The notes: generated from the sequence alone by a model not told the origin. 64,000 nucleotides of DNA from Paralvinella palmiformis (GCA_025642065.1 JAODUP010000351.1:110001-174000); one strand, 5' to 3'. Positions 26,485 through 38,112 are shown, counted from the stretch's first letter. Translations and numbers: made by a program.

Positions 26485-26630
26485 GTGATTGGTGTTTTAC
26501 TGCCACATTTGTACACATGGTAGGCTAAAGGTAATTAAGCGAAGTCAAAGATGAAAACTCCGCCGAGATTCGAACTCAGGTGGTGGTGATCTGTAATTCA
26601 GCGCGCTACCAACTAAACCACGGAGGCTCT
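26483..26630 (-). mobile_element. tRNA-derived SINE
   Basis: The head at 26556-26627 has A box GTGGTTTAGTTGGTAGCGC and B box GTTCGAATCTC. Five bases pair in the T arm (CTGAG with CTCGG), and five of seven acceptor pairs form, plus a wobble. No clean anticodon arm is obvious. The body continues on the minus strand through CTTTAGCCTACCATG to AGTAAAACACCAATCACAAC and then a (CA)n(TA)n tail, a microsatellite 3' tail of the kind used by some SINEs. A second TA tract lies on its 5' side. Confidence 0.72.
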
Positions 26631-26631
26631 C

Positions 26632-26679
<48 letters not shown>

Positions 26680-26760
26680 AGAAATCGATAACGCTATGAT
26701 TCGACCCTACAATCTCGAGATGCGTTATTCAGTGAGATTTATAATTACTAATAATAAATC
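26631..26760 (-). mobile_element. TA microsatellite and second degenerate tRNA-like segment
   Basis: (TA)n at about 26633-26678 separates the SINE from another B-box-like GGGTCGAATC on the minus strand (26699-26708). A box is not convincing. Confidence 0.35.
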
Positions 26761-27530
26761 TGTTTATTCTCATTCAGTTAGGTCTTGAAATAAATCGAGA
26801 TGTTTTGGAGTTAATTAAGTCATAAGTCTACGTCGTGATAGTAAATACTCCAAATACTCTTGTAGTGTTGTCGTCCTATCACAATTAATCTTCTTCTTGT
26901 ATTAATTAGGGTTTCTAAATAGATCAATGTGGAGGTTAATAAAGTGTTTGTTCCAAGTTTAGCCAATTGCACTCGTTACATAATCTCTATTAATGGTTAT
27001 GTTAACAAAAGAGAGGTTTATCTATATACCACAATATATTGCTAGTCGTGGTGGCGCTGCTGTAGCTGTCTCTGATCACCAATTATCGTTAAGCTCTATT
27101 ATGTTACAGAGCAGCACTAATTAATGTCGTTAGTTATAGGTCAATACTGTTATAATATATATAATTATTCCTCACACAACACTCAACTAATACACATATC
27201 ATCTCTGACGATAATATAATTCTTATATTAAATATTATCTTTTTATGGGATAATTTAATCATAAATAATTTAATTTCTACATTAAGCGTATTAATTTCAC
27301 AATGTCAGTCGGAGTAGACATATTATAACAGAATGAATCCTTTATGAATGATGAGTTAAGTTAGTGTGAATAATGTTTATTTAGAGACATTTAAAGTATC
27401 AGTGGCTCTAGATTAAATAAAATTTTACTCAGTGATGGATTATTTTGTGTATCTGTTAAAATAACGAAAACACCATATCACCTTTTTTTACTACAGATAA
27501 GGATATTCAACGATACAAGTCTTGTGTGGG

Positions 27531-27582
<52 letters not shown>

Positions 27583-27769
27583 AAACCATAAAGATTGATT
27601 ATAAATCTGGGATACTCATCAGCTTGTGGGGCGAGTTAATCCGCTTTTCGTACGTGACAAATGTGTCACGCCTACAACGAAGCTACATACAGAAAACCGA
27701 AACACGTAAAAACACCATTTGACACTACAACTCTCAATAAACAAACCATGCTTGTGGTTCAATGATATG

Positions 27770-27803
<34 letters not shown>

Positions 27804-28131
27804 AACTACTTTGACACGACAATTTACAGTCAGTTGGTGATGTTGTTCTTGTTTTTGTTTCTTACCAAACACACACACATACACACACGCTCGCACGCAC
27901 GCACACACGCACACACTAATACACAATATTCTCTCACATCTAGTATATATTATAAATTAGCATTTTAATGGTTACATTTTTTTCTAAATAATTTTTATTA
28001 ATTCAGCGTCAATAAAACACAGATGTTTACTACGATAGTGAGTGTTTGTGTAATACAATAAGCCGTATAAGTCTAGCTATGATCTTTATACAAACTAAAA
28101 GAAACACTTTTGTGTAGATCATATCAATAAA
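26761..28131. other. AT-rich unique sequence with TG, TA and CA tracts
   Basis: (TG)n at about 27532-27579, (TA)n at 27771-27800 and CA/CG-rich DNA at 27872-27915. No gene recognised. Confidence 0.6.
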
Positions 28132-28323
28132 ATGTCCTCCTATCTCTTGCCACGATGGCGACTATACAAGAAGGTTCTCTCTAGACTCCAGGAAGCCATT
28201 GAGCTGCTTAGAGAATTGATTTATCTAAACTGCCATTATGTTATTATGTGGCTCGGGCAGAGCGGACTAAATGACGAGCAAATCTCGATGGCAATTTATG
28301 AACGAGGATCGTCGGAGATATGA
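28132..28323 (+). CDS. Small open frame of unknown nature, possible exon
   Basis: Sixty-three codons starting ATGTCCTCC and ending TGA. The composition is less biased than the surroundings and the peptide looks ordinary (an amphipathic stretch RLYKKVLSRLQEAIELLREL, then a cysteine, a tryptophan and a polar tail), but it matches no family I know. It may be a chance frame inside a GC-richer unique block (28120-28520). Confidence 0.15.
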   Translation: MSSYLLPRWRLYKKVLSRLQEAIELLRELIYLNCHYVIMWLGQSGLNDEQISMAIYERGSSEI

Positions 28324-29233
28324 TATAGTTAACAAAGACCCGGTCCGGGGGCTAGTACGGCCCAATGCCACATAGTACCACCGATAAGATGACATCAGAA
28401 TGTCAGCTAACGCAATAACAGGAGAATATCAATCAATCGTTAGTGGGCTAAATAGAATCTACCATGTTCATAGTTGGTGGCTAGTAGAAGCTTCCTTTTG
28501 GCTGTTTAATGGTGGAGCGACCCGATATTTATCTGTTAGAATCGACATTTGATGGAAAATAATATTTTAGTAACTTTAGCTGTTCATGTTTAGACAGCGA
28601 GAAAAAAAGATATTTACATTTTGCTCGATGCTACTCTCGTTGTAGATAATTACACCTGAGTCGAAATAGCGATTATTAAAATAATTAATATCGTTGCGTC
28701 GTTTTTATATCAGCTTAATTATACTTTAAATGGCAGCATTTACTGACGTAAATCAGATTTTAAAAGATCACCCCCAGATGACATTTTTTCTTTAACCAAA
28801 CACCAGAAATAACACTTTGTGATATTTAACACAAATAAACTTTTATGTCTATTTGTAATACGGACATAATTTAATGTACGCCACTTCACTAGCCATAAAT
28901 ATATCACATGAGGTGTTGTTATATGATGTTATATGATGTTATATAATGTTATGCTGAGCACGAATTCCTGGGTACATTTACCCAGCTACTTGATTTAATG
29001 TTCGGCCCAATCACCAAGTGCACCTGGCCACATCGACACTGACGTTAGACGACCCAATAACGAAAAGCTTCAGAAGTGTCCACATCCGGTACTGTAGTCA
29101 CGTGGAAAGTGCTTAAATATTCAGTTTGAAGAAGAAGCCTTAATGGGAAATCCTTCAACTCGTCGAGAAGGGACCAGGATTATACTGGCTCCATGTTGCC
29201 GTATTTGACCTCTGTCTGGACAGACACCCCCCA

Positions 29234-29236
<3 letters not shown>
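28324..29236. other. Unique sequence
   Basis: Three copies of TTATATGATG or TTATATAATG lie near 28919-28950. No gene recognised. Confidence 0.5.
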
Positions 29237-29264
<28 letters not shown>

Positions 29265-29345
29265 CATACATACATACATACATACATACATACACACACG
29301 CACACGCACGCACGCACGCACGCACGCACACGCACACACACACAC
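29237..29345. repeat. CA, CATA, CGCA compound microsatellite
   Basis: (CA)n, then (CATA)n, then CGCACGCA and (CA)n again. Confidence 0.95.
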
Positions 29346-29784
29346 AACATCATACATTGTATACCACTTACAATGATCTACCACAATTACTGTCTCATCA
29401 CCGACATATTTCTCTCTGACACCTCCACCCCCCTCCTCCAATAACACAATGTACTCGGTCAATATTATAGTGTACACTTCTCGATAAATGGGATTTGGTT
29501 ATTAGACAAGATGGCCGCGTGTGGAGCTGTCCAAAGGACAGAAGTGAGAAGGGGGGGCTCTCCTGGGAGGGGAGGGGGTGTATTCTGGAGATGGGGAGAA
29601 GATCAGAAGACGTAAATCAAATACTGGGCTGTAATGGCACAAAAAGCTGAAAGAACGCGCGCAACTCCTCACGCGGGATAACTGGGACAAAATTTCCCCC
29701 CCCCATCTCCGTGTAGCTGTCTACAATAATGAGTGATGGTAGGAATAAATGAACAAGTAACCACATCTTACGTAATAAAGCATT
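29346..29784. other. Unique GC-richer sequence
   Basis: ACAAGATGGCCGC (29507-29519) resembles a YY1 site. Poly-G/poly-C runs flank the block. No gene recognised. Confidence 0.35.
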
Positions 29785-29824
29785 ATTATTATTATTATTA
29801 TTATCATCATCATCATATTCGTCG

Positions 29825-29876
<52 letters not shown>

Positions 29877-29918
29877 ATTCGTCATCGTCATCGTCATCGT
29901 CATCATCGTCATCGTCAC

Positions 29919-29990
<72 letters not shown>

Positions 29991-30013
29991 ATTCGTCATC
30001 GTCGTCGTCGTCG

Positions 30014-30081
<68 letters not shown>

Positions 30082-30091
30082 GTCGTCGTCG

Positions 30092-30125
<34 letters not shown>

Positions 30126-30126
30126 A
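29785..30126. repeat. Long (ATC)n microsatellite
   Basis: (ATT)n then about 310 bases of (ATC)n with GTC and TTC interruptions. ATATTCGTC occurs three times and marks internal duplication of blocks. Reads as polyhistidine or polymethionine only by chance. Confidence 0.98.
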
Positions 30127-30189
30127 TTTTTACCATATTATAATTATTAATAACATACATATCATATATATAGTTCATATACCTCAATA

Positions 30190-30410
30190 CATCATTGGAG
30201 TATGATTAGAGTATTGCACTGCAAACTTTCAGGTTGTGGGCTCGAATCAGATACACAACTGTGTTTGGGGGATGTTTTACTAAAATAACTACGTATACGA
30301 AATTCACTCAGTTTTGACTGATTTCTTTATTTATATGTATTAAATTTGTACTTCCATTCTAAGGACTTTATGTACTTATGACAGCTAAAGGCCTATGACC
30401 ACCCATTCAC
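30190..30410 (+). mobile_element. tRNA-derived SINE remnant, family 1
   Basis: A box like TGATTAGAGTATTGCACTGC at about 30203 and B box GGTTGTGGGCTCGAATC at 30232-30248. The body CACAACTGTGTTT, GGGGGATGTTTTACT resembles the sequence after the B box in the copy at 35620, so both appear to be one family. Confidence 0.6.
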
Positions 30411-30875
30411 ACACCCGTATTTGACCTGTATAATCCTGTGACCAAATAATAGATCAGTAGCCAAATGGCGTAATTGAAACAAGAACTCACTTTTTAGTCT
30501 GCCACTCTACTAGAGAGCTACAATAAGCCACTCATCTACAGATAAAAGAAAACAACTCGGTATTTAGCACATCAAATCAGGTTACATAATAAATTATAGA
30601 ACAATTCCCGATTGACTCCTACCGGCGGCCATTGTTAGATAACGACTGACTCTGAGAGCGGATGTTATTCCCTAGAGGCGCCACTTGTCACATCTCCGGC
30701 TCGTTGAATACCGGGTTGATATTATCTGATGGCAGCGTGTGATCCAAGTCTGGTTGAACCCCTGATGAATGTTTTGATGTATGTGAGAGCAGTGAGTGCC
30801 TTGTTAGCTGGAGTATAGCGGCGCCGTATGTTGGTGGTTAAGTCGTACCGAGTGCTTTGACCCACACCATTAATG
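30411..30875. other. Unique sequence
   Basis: No gene recognised. GC-richer around 30610-30840. Confidence 0.4.
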
Positions 30876-30970
30876 ATGGATAGTTATGGTTAGCCGTAAA
30901 GTGATCGACCAAAATCTTGTAGGTCCTTGGTTCGAATTCACCCCCAATTAGCTACTAATATTTCATGTGT
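30876..30970 (+). mobile_element. tRNA-derived SINE remnant, family 2
   Basis: B box TTGGTTCGAATTCACCC at 30928-30944 with an A-box-like TATGGTTAGCCGTAAAGTG upstream. The bases after it, including AGCTACTAAT, resemble those after the B box at 40330. Confidence 0.45.
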
Positions 30971-31303
30971 TTACAAATTAACTGATCCATGGTTTAGTAT
31001 CTGAGTTAACGGTGATGGATTATCGTGAATCATCGTGGATAGTTGTAGATTATGATCGATTTTTGTCGTATGTTGTTGATTATTGCTGATTTTGTTGTTA
31101 GTTGTTGTTGACTGTTATTGGTTGTTGTTGATAGCTGTCAATTATTATGAATTATTGTGGATTGATGTGGATTATACGTTTATTATATAAAGATAGAAAC
31201 TGTATTCTCCGAGTACGAAATGGATTATTGAAGAGGAAAGGTCAAACAAATATAGGACTTAGTACAGGATTAATGGGTTACAGTTATGAAATAAAGTAAT
31301 GTG

Positions 31304-31308
<5 letters not shown>
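30971..31308. repeat. Degenerate GATTGTTGT-type repeat and unique DNA
   Basis: From about 31015 to 31170 words such as GATTATTGTGGAT and GTTGTTGATT recur irregularly. Confidence 0.5.
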
Positions 31309-31394
<86 letters not shown>

Positions 31395-31585
31395 TGCTTG
31401 TGTGTGTGTGTGTGTATGTTGTGTGTGTGTGTGTGTGTCCGCGCGCAAGCAATATTTAGTTGTGACAAAGCTTTCAGTAAAATATGTACACGCACATACA
31501 CACGCACGCGCGCGCACACACACACACACACGTACACACACACATACATTGTACGCACACACACCCCCCACACACACACACACAT

Positions 31586-31634
<49 letters not shown>
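31309..31634. repeat. Inverted compound microsatellite TA-TG-spacer-CA-TA
   Basis: (TA)n at about 31309-31352, TG-rich to about 31438, a roughly 55-base spacer with GCGCGC, then CA-rich DNA from about 31491 to 31598 and (TA)n to 31634. The two halves are reverse complements in order and motif, giving hairpin arms of well over 100 bases. Confidence 0.93.
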
Positions 31635-31635
<1 letters not shown>

Positions 31636-32744
31636 ACGGTAATTAGATAACATCAAAAGAATAAAATTGTCATCTTGTATGATTTTAACAATTAAAGAAG
31701 ACAAAATAATATATAAATAGTTTTATTATTATCTGTACAAATGTAACCTTCATAGCAGCCATGACAATGTATGACTTCAATCGTAAAGAAAAATAAAATA
31801 ATCAAACCAGAAGGTGTGCCTGTTGTGACCACGATTAGAAAAGTGACCTGAATACTTGGCTATTAAGTGATAAAAACTGACTTGATGTAGCCGGAATAGA
31901 TAGTTACCTGAATTAGAGATGATACGTAATCTGATATTTACTGGAAATCATCCTTTGTACAAAGCTCAGGAAGATGATTACTGTAGATAAATATCAACAA
32001 AACATCTACCATTTCACAGGTAGATTGATTGTTTCAACTAAAGTCTACTTAAGACGATTAAGACATTTCAAAGACAGCCAAGATCTGTTATTTATGTTCA
32101 GATTACAGGAAACGCTCTCCCATGACCACCTGTCTTTAACAACCACTGATCTTGACTGGCTACTATTTTCCGTTTTTCTACAACAAAATCTACCTTACAG
32201 GACCATTTGTGTTTAAGGACTAGTTGGAAATGTCTCGAGTGGTTATGTTATTTTGTTGAAATTAATCATAAAATTCCTATAATTACTCAAGTTCTACCTA
32301 ACTCGATTTAGATAATGATCGTCTTTGATTATCCTATTAATGACTAATTTTATGGATTATTTAATTTGCAGAAAATTGATGGACGATCATGATTAGGAAA
32401 AACTAAACGAAAACAGGTTATCATTTGAGATTGATTTCCAAGATTCGTTGATTCTTAAAAATAATGTTCTATATTTATTGATTAATGTTGAGGAAATAAT
32501 CGAATACAGTAAAACTTGAGTTAGCTGCCACCTGCCTTTTCTGGCCAATTAGTGTCGGTCTATTGAAACCAAAATGTGACTAGGAACATTGACTAATTAA
32601 GTCACATCTATTCGATCTAATCATCTCGTCGTTAGTGTCACCAATTTATAGTTGAAGTAACTTATTTCTATTAATATACATGTTATAAATGACACTGAAA
32701 CTGTATAATCCGACCACTTTTACTTTTGGTCACAGGATCGAGTT
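31635..32744. other. AT-rich unique sequence
   Basis: An 80-codon plus frame at 31974-32216 has no recognisable features. No gene supported. Confidence 0.5.
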
Positions 32745-33074
32745 ATGACCAGATAACAGCAGATGGGTATGTCTAGATAATAAGATACATGTTTGGACAA
32801 ATAATTAGAAATAGATATACCCGGATAACAGTAAACAGTTAGCGCCAGATAACATGTCACAGGTATGACCATATAACAGGACCCAGGTATGACCATATAA
32901 CAGGACCCAGGTATGACCACATAACAGGACCCAGGTATGACCAGATAAAAGGACACAGGTATGACCAGATAATAAGATACAGGTATGACTATATAAACAG
33001 ATACAGGTATGATCGGATAATAAGACACAGGGATGTCAAGATAACGTGCCACAGGTACGACCTAATAATATGAC
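32745..33074. repeat. 24-bp minisatellite, monomeric diverged edge
   Basis: Diverged 24-base monomers of the type ACAGGTATGACCAGATAATA, in simple tandem with no higher-order pattern. Three successive monomers share GACCC in place of GACAC. Confidence 0.95.
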
Positions 33075-33938
33075 ACAGTTATGACTAGATAAACAGATAC
33101 AGGTATGACCAGATAATAGTACACAGGAATAACCAGATAATAGGACACAGGTATGACTAGATAAACAGACACAGGTATGACAAGATAATAGTACACAGGA
33201 ATAACCAGATAATAGGACACAGGTATGACTAGATAAACAGATACAGGTATGACAAGATAATAATACACAGGAATAACCAGATAATAGGACACAGGTATGA
33301 CTAGATAAACAGACACAGGTATGACAAGATAATAGTACACAGGAATAACCAGATAATAGGACACAGGTATGACTAGATAAACAGATACAGGTATGACAAG
33401 ATAATAGTACACAGGTATAACCAGATAATAGGACACAGGTATGACTAGATAAACAGATACAGGTATGACAAGATAATAGTACACAGGAATAACCAGATAA
33501 TAGGACACAGGTATGACTAGATAAACAGATACAGGTATGACAAGATAATAGTACACAGGAATAACCAGATAATAGGACACAGGTATGACTAGATAAACAG
33601 ATACAGGTATGACAAGATAATAGTACACAGGTATAACCAGATAATAGGACACAGATATGACTAGATAAACAGATACAGGTATGACAAGATAATAGTACAC
33701 AGGAATAACCAGATAATAGGACACAGGTATGACTAGATAAACAGATACAGGTATGACAAGATAATAGTACACAGGAATAACCAGATAATAGGACACAGGT
33801 ATGACTAGATAAACAGATACAGGTATGACAAGATAATAGTACACAGGTATAACCAGATAATAGGACACAGGTATGACTAGATAAACAGATACAGGTATGA
33901 CAAGATAATAGTACACAGCTATAACCATAACCAGGTAG
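33075..33938. repeat. 24-bp minisatellite organised as 72-bp and 216-bp higher-order units
   Basis: Three distinguishable 24-base monomers alternate: one with GACTAGATAAACAGAT, one with GACAAGATAATAGTAC, one with AACCAGATAATAGGAC. The 72-base trimer starts at 33075, 33147, 33219 and every 72 bases to 33867, with no indel in twelve units. In the third monomer ACAGGAAT is replaced by ACAGGTAT at 33411, 33627 and 33843, that is every 216 bases. The long minus-strand open frames (33036-34001 and 33062-33928) follow from 24 being divisible by three. Confidence 0.97.
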
Positions 33939-34841
33939 AAAAATTAAGAAATAAAATACAAATATATAGAATAATCGATAAGAAAAGTCAGTATATTCCA
34001 TATAAAAACACAGTTTTGACAGTCGATAATAAATGGAAATATAATTTTTGATAAGAGAAGTGACCAGGTATCCACACAGAGGTAGTCACTTAGATTTATC
34101 TGACGACGTAAACTCGAACTAGAAAGAAACTGAACATTTTGTTGCACACAAACTATCGCTTAGCACATACGATCGTCATATGATGCCTAGATGACGATGA
34201 GAGATTCGCGTGTTTACATGACGTAGTCCACATCCGAGTACCTCTAGCATATCTCCGGCAGGATGTCACGTGACACGCTCTATTTATGTAACATAACCTA
34301 ACGACCAATGGCGTTCATTTCGTGATGAATAGAAAATAAGGTCAGCTTTTATCACGGCCATTCTACACAAGGAGGCCACGAAAACATGGCCTAGAAGCCG
34401 CAGGGAGACTGCCAGGAAGATAACGAGGGAACGAGATGACGAGATGGCAGAGAGGGTTAATGGAGAAAATAAAGAACATGAAATGGATTAATGTAATGTA
34501 ATATACAGGCAAAGCTAAATCTTGTCCACTTTACTACTTATCTTAACAGACTACCTACAATAAGGACCACTGACATTTGTTAGCCGTCTGTTAGCTTGAG
34601 ATAAAATAAACTTCTGAATGATTCAATTCAAAATTGACTACCCTCCTGTCTATTTTGTCATTTACAAAATTCAAATTTAACTCCATACCTTATATAACCT
34701 TACCACCAGACTACCTGCTTTAAATGTCAACCAAAATGTAGAACCTTTCATACAATAATGATCTTTGAAATATAAAAAAGACTATAAAAGTCCGAAGAAA
34801 AAAATACTCAACCAAGGATCATAAAAATTATCAACAGATGT
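33939..34841. other. Unique sequence
   Basis: No gene recognised. A GC-richer stretch around 34170-34460 has no clear motif. Confidence 0.5.
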
Positions 34842-34914
34842 TAGGTGAACTCGAACCGAGGACCTATTGTCTTCTCATTCATCACTTTACTACCGACAGA
34901 TAGATAGATAACCT

Positions 34915-34962
<48 letters not shown>
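34842..34962 (-). mobile_element. tRNA-derived SINE head and adjacent TA tract
   Basis: On the minus strand an A-box-like TAGTAAAGTGATGAATGAG is followed by B box CTCGGTTCGAGTTCACC. On its 5' side GATA repeats and (TA)n (about 34919-34962) adjoin. Confidence 0.5.
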
Positions 34963-34966
<4 letters not shown>

Positions 34967-35619
34967 AAACACACTGATTCACTGTGGCCACAATCTCAAC
35001 GGTAGATAAAGCAACCTGAAGCCAAAGAGATCCCCTTAAGATCCGACAGATCTTCTTAAAACTGGAGATCTCATTCTTTATGGAAAAGAACGGATATCAC
35101 GTGACAGATAGCAATATTTGAACCACCAGGTGTCCTCACACCAAACAAAGTCATTTAATTATATCAAAATGGGAGGGTGTCACGTGAATTGGCTGCTTCA
35201 TGGAAAGTGCTATATATTGATTGAGATATCTAAACTTAGGACAATTAAATATTAAATATATTATTTTATATTGTCAGACAATTGTCAGCGTAATGTTGGA
35301 TAAACAAGATCTCGCTCTATCTCACGAATAATAAATGTTATTTGAGATCTGAGAACTCGTTATTGTATTTCAATGAGAAATATTTTAATTCATCAATTAT
35401 GAAACAGTTGACTGTAATATAAAAAGGTATTTCCTTGTTAATCTTCCTAGAATTTTTATATATTGCAATATCATCTTTTAACAATTTTTATCATCTTTTA
35501 TCACCTGAATCATACCAACAGTAATATCTATTTACCACAATGAAGACAAATTACAGTTGCCATTTAAAAATGACGTCACATAATATTGCCCGTAACAAAC
35601 GTTTCCATTGCAAATGTTA
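34963..35619. other. AT-rich unique sequence
   Basis: No gene recognised. Confidence 0.5.
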
Positions 35620-35745
35620 ATCGATGGTCCAATGTTTAAAGTATTGCAATGAACGTGTCCAGGTTCGAATCCAGGTCACATCTGTGTTTATGGGATTTGC
35701 TTCACTCAACAGATGTCCCTCAGTCATATGACTCAGGTGTGACCA
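35620..35745 (+). mobile_element. tRNA-derived SINE remnant, family 1
   Basis: A-box-like GTCCAATGTTTAAAGTATTG and B box CCAGGTTCGAATCCAGG (35659-35675). Downstream CACATCTGTGTTTATGGGATTTG parallels the copy at 30250. Confidence 0.55.
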
Positions 35746-35775
35746 GGAATTGTGCTAATTAACTGAATTCAACTC

Positions 35776-35830
<55 letters not shown>

Positions 35831-36248
35831 ATTTACGACCAATCAGAAGCAAGTGTATCAATGACCAACAGGAAATGTGACGGAATAGAGGACTAGTACT
35901 GGAGACATGAAGATGGTGAAAGATGAGGTGATACATTTTATAGATGTTGCTTGTGGTCTTATTCCACCTGATGATGGTCAAGAAATTGAGTTACCTTTAT
36001 CACCATTAGATATCGCTGGGTGGTGCTTGCTCTCTTCTCCACCCCCCACCCCCCGCCACTAGGAGTTTCTAAAAACGTCATCTTATGCCCAAAGGACAAC
36101 GAATATCATACAATATGAGTTAATATCGGACTCTAGTGGCTTACTAACCAATAAGTCAATATCATTTATATCTCTCGTTCTCTTTTATTGGTTTATGACA
36201 TTCCAATTCAGCAAAACCTTTATAAATGATTTAGTCATTTAGTCAACA
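35746..36248. other. TA microsatellite and unique sequence
   Basis: (TA)n at about 35782-35822. No gene recognised. Confidence 0.6.
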
Positions 36249-36260
36249 CCAAGATGGCGG
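36249..36260 (+). promoter_or_regulatory. YY1-type motif CCAAGATGGCGG
   Basis: Exact match to the classic CAAGATGGCGG core. It stands alone in AT-rich DNA, so functional weight is low. Confidence 0.3.
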
Positions 36261-36432
36261 TTCTCGTTGTTTTTAGTCTTCGTTCCGATTAAATCATTGC
36301 CCTTTCTAAGGATTTTACGGGCTTGTACTGCCAATTATAGGACTGTACTCTACAACAGTCTATCAATATTTGACCAAATACTGACTTATAGTCAAGTCAG
36401 CTAGTAAGTGTTTGGACGATAGACATCCAGTA

Positions 36433-36500
36433 GGTGGAATCGAACCAGTAACCTCTCTGTTACGAACACAGCCCTCTACCACTGAGCTGTCATTACCGTA
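36433..36500 (-). mobile_element. tRNA-like pseudogene or SINE head
   Basis: Minus strand has A box AGCTCAGTGGTAGAGG, a plausible anticodon loop GTTCGTA (TCG if read as a tRNA, arginine) and B box CTGGTTCGATTCC. Only three of five T-arm pairs form, so a functional tRNA is unlikely. Confidence 0.5.
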
Positions 36501-36779
36501 GATCTATTCATTTCAGCCTTTCGTATTAAGATGGGCGATTTAGAAGGTCAAAGGTCAGATGGTCTATCATGACTAACTTGATATCTGATTACCGATTGTA
36601 TGATAGACAATGAATTGGACCATCAATAGATAATCACTATAGGCATCTCTTGCCCACCAACTATTGTTTACTTAGCTTAATTTGCCAAGATCTCTTGCCT
36701 AGAAAGGTCAATTGAGGGTGGCCCTGGCTCAGAGAACAACCGATGATCGGGCTATCCAGGAGAAGATAAACGCTTGGCG

Positions 36780-37040
36780 AGCCATCTAGCGATCATATAT
36801 CGCTCGATTCTGCTTATAACCGGAAGCAGTCCGCCTTCAGCACCAGCTAGCGTCTCCTCCTCTCCAGCGCCACGTGACTCGCCGCCGAGCAGGGCGGCCA
36901 TTTTGTTTTTGCAGCATGAGGCAAGGGAATAATAAACGAGGCCAATACACGCAGCTCACGTGACCGGAATGATGGCGACAGCACAATCGTCTACAGCTAC
37001 GTTCATTTGTTGACGTTTTACCGGCGTCACTCGTAATTGG
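36780..37040. promoter_or_regulatory. GC-rich block with E-box and YY1-like motifs, candidate promoter or enhancer
   Basis: CpG-bearing, repeat-free sequence with CCACGTGAC at about 36870, GCGGCCATTTTG at about 36894, TCACGTGA at 36956-36963 and GATGGCGAC at about 36971. Similar motifs cluster again at 38034-38112. No transcript start or exon is evident. Confidence 0.3.
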
Positions 37041-37049
37041 CGTAAACCG

Positions 37050-37110
37050 GTTATGATGGCACAGTCGTAGTGTGGCGAACTAGAGATCGGTTCGAGTCCA
37101 TTGATTGTTC
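37050..37110 (+). mobile_element. Degenerate tRNA-derived SINE head
   Basis: B box ATCGGTTCGAGTCCA at 37086-37100 and an A-box-like TGGCACAGTCGTAGTG upstream. Confidence 0.4.
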
Positions 37111-37239
37111 ACGGTATTTGGTTTAACGGCAACGAATAATTGGTTGCGTGGGCCTACCATTGACTGCTAAAGCCAATATACTCCCCGTGGGGTGGTGATG
37201 TTTTCTTGATGTACAGGCATATAACATATATATGGAAAG

Positions 37240-37735
37240 AGAGACAGACACTCAGCCAGACCAATCAGTACTTCAGTCTGACTAATCATACCATCAAACA
37301 CACTATCAGAAAGACCATAAGACCGTCTGACATACCATCACGCAGACCCATCAAATCACCAGTCAGACCAGTCAGACCATGTGACAGACCATAAGATAGT
37401 CCATCATACAGACAATCAGACAGACAATCAGTCAGAACAGCAGACAGATCATCAAACAGACAAGCAGACAGACCATCAGACAGTTGATCTGCCAGACCAG
37501 CAAACAGACCAGCAGACACACCAGCGGACAGACCAGTTAAACCATGTGGTAAGCCATTGGACAGACAATTAGATAGCCCGTCAGACATAACATCAGACAG
37601 ACCATCAGACATACCATAAAACAGACCATCAGAGAGACCAGGAGACAAACCATGAAACAGAACATCAAACAGAACATCAGACAGAACATCAGAAATATTA
37701 TCAGACAGACCATCAGACAGAGCATCAGACAGGTC
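37240..37735. repeat. Degenerate CAGACAGACCAT-type array
   Basis: About 500 bases of loosely repeated 12-base words (CAGACCATCAGA and variants), apparently an expanded and decayed CAGA microsatellite. Open frames on both strands are artefacts. Confidence 0.9.
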
Positions 37736-38033
37736 AAGAACTGCTATAAGCGACCGAAAAACCTGACAAGCTAAAAAGACCAAACCACTTAACCAAGATG
37801 GAAAAGATCAAGTAGACCGAAATGTTTGACCTATTCTAAGACCATCTTATCTGAGTTATAGACATGTTTGACATAAGGTCAGCCTTAAGTTAAGCCCATC
37901 TTGAGATCTAAGTACACAGAACCAGCACATCCTGGCCGCTACATACTGGCTAACATTAGATATTACCTTCGATATTTAATAAAAGAGAACTTAACGAATT
38001 TGGAGAGGTCTGCCAGGATGACACGGTGGTAAA
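37736..38033. other. Unique sequence
   Basis: Nothing recognised. Confidence 0.4.
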
Positions 38034-38112
38034 CCAATATGGCGGACGGCGGACACCGTCCATCACGTGACCTGCTCGGCGTAGCGGCAACTTTACTGCA
38101 AGTTACTTCCGG
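38034..38112 (+). promoter_or_regulatory. Promoter-like motif cluster: YY1, E-box, ETS
   Basis: Within 79 bases lie CCAATATGGCGGAC (38034-38047, YY1-like), TCACGTGA (38073-38080, USF/SREBP/TFE-type E-box) and ACTTCCGG (38105-38112, ETS/GABP). This combination is typical of TATA-less promoters, but I found no downstream first exon. Confidence 0.35.

Noticed and set aside
26556..26627. Functional tRNA gene
   Set aside because: No convincing anticodon arm, and it is joined to a SINE-like body and tail.
29733..30143. Polyhistidine/polymethionine frames
   Set aside because: Translation of (ATC)n microsatellite.
32745..33938. CRISPR array
   Set aside because: No constant-repeat/unique-spacer structure; all bases belong to repeated monomers, and the context is animal nuclear DNA.
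33036..34001. 321- and 288-codon minus frames with cysteine- or tyrosine-rich repeats
   Set aside because: Product of the 24-base minisatellite; two minus frames are equally open, which real coding sequence would not show.
36433..36500. Functional tRNA-Arg (TCG)
   Set aside because: The T arm and acceptor stem do not pair properly; better read as a SINE head or pseudogene.
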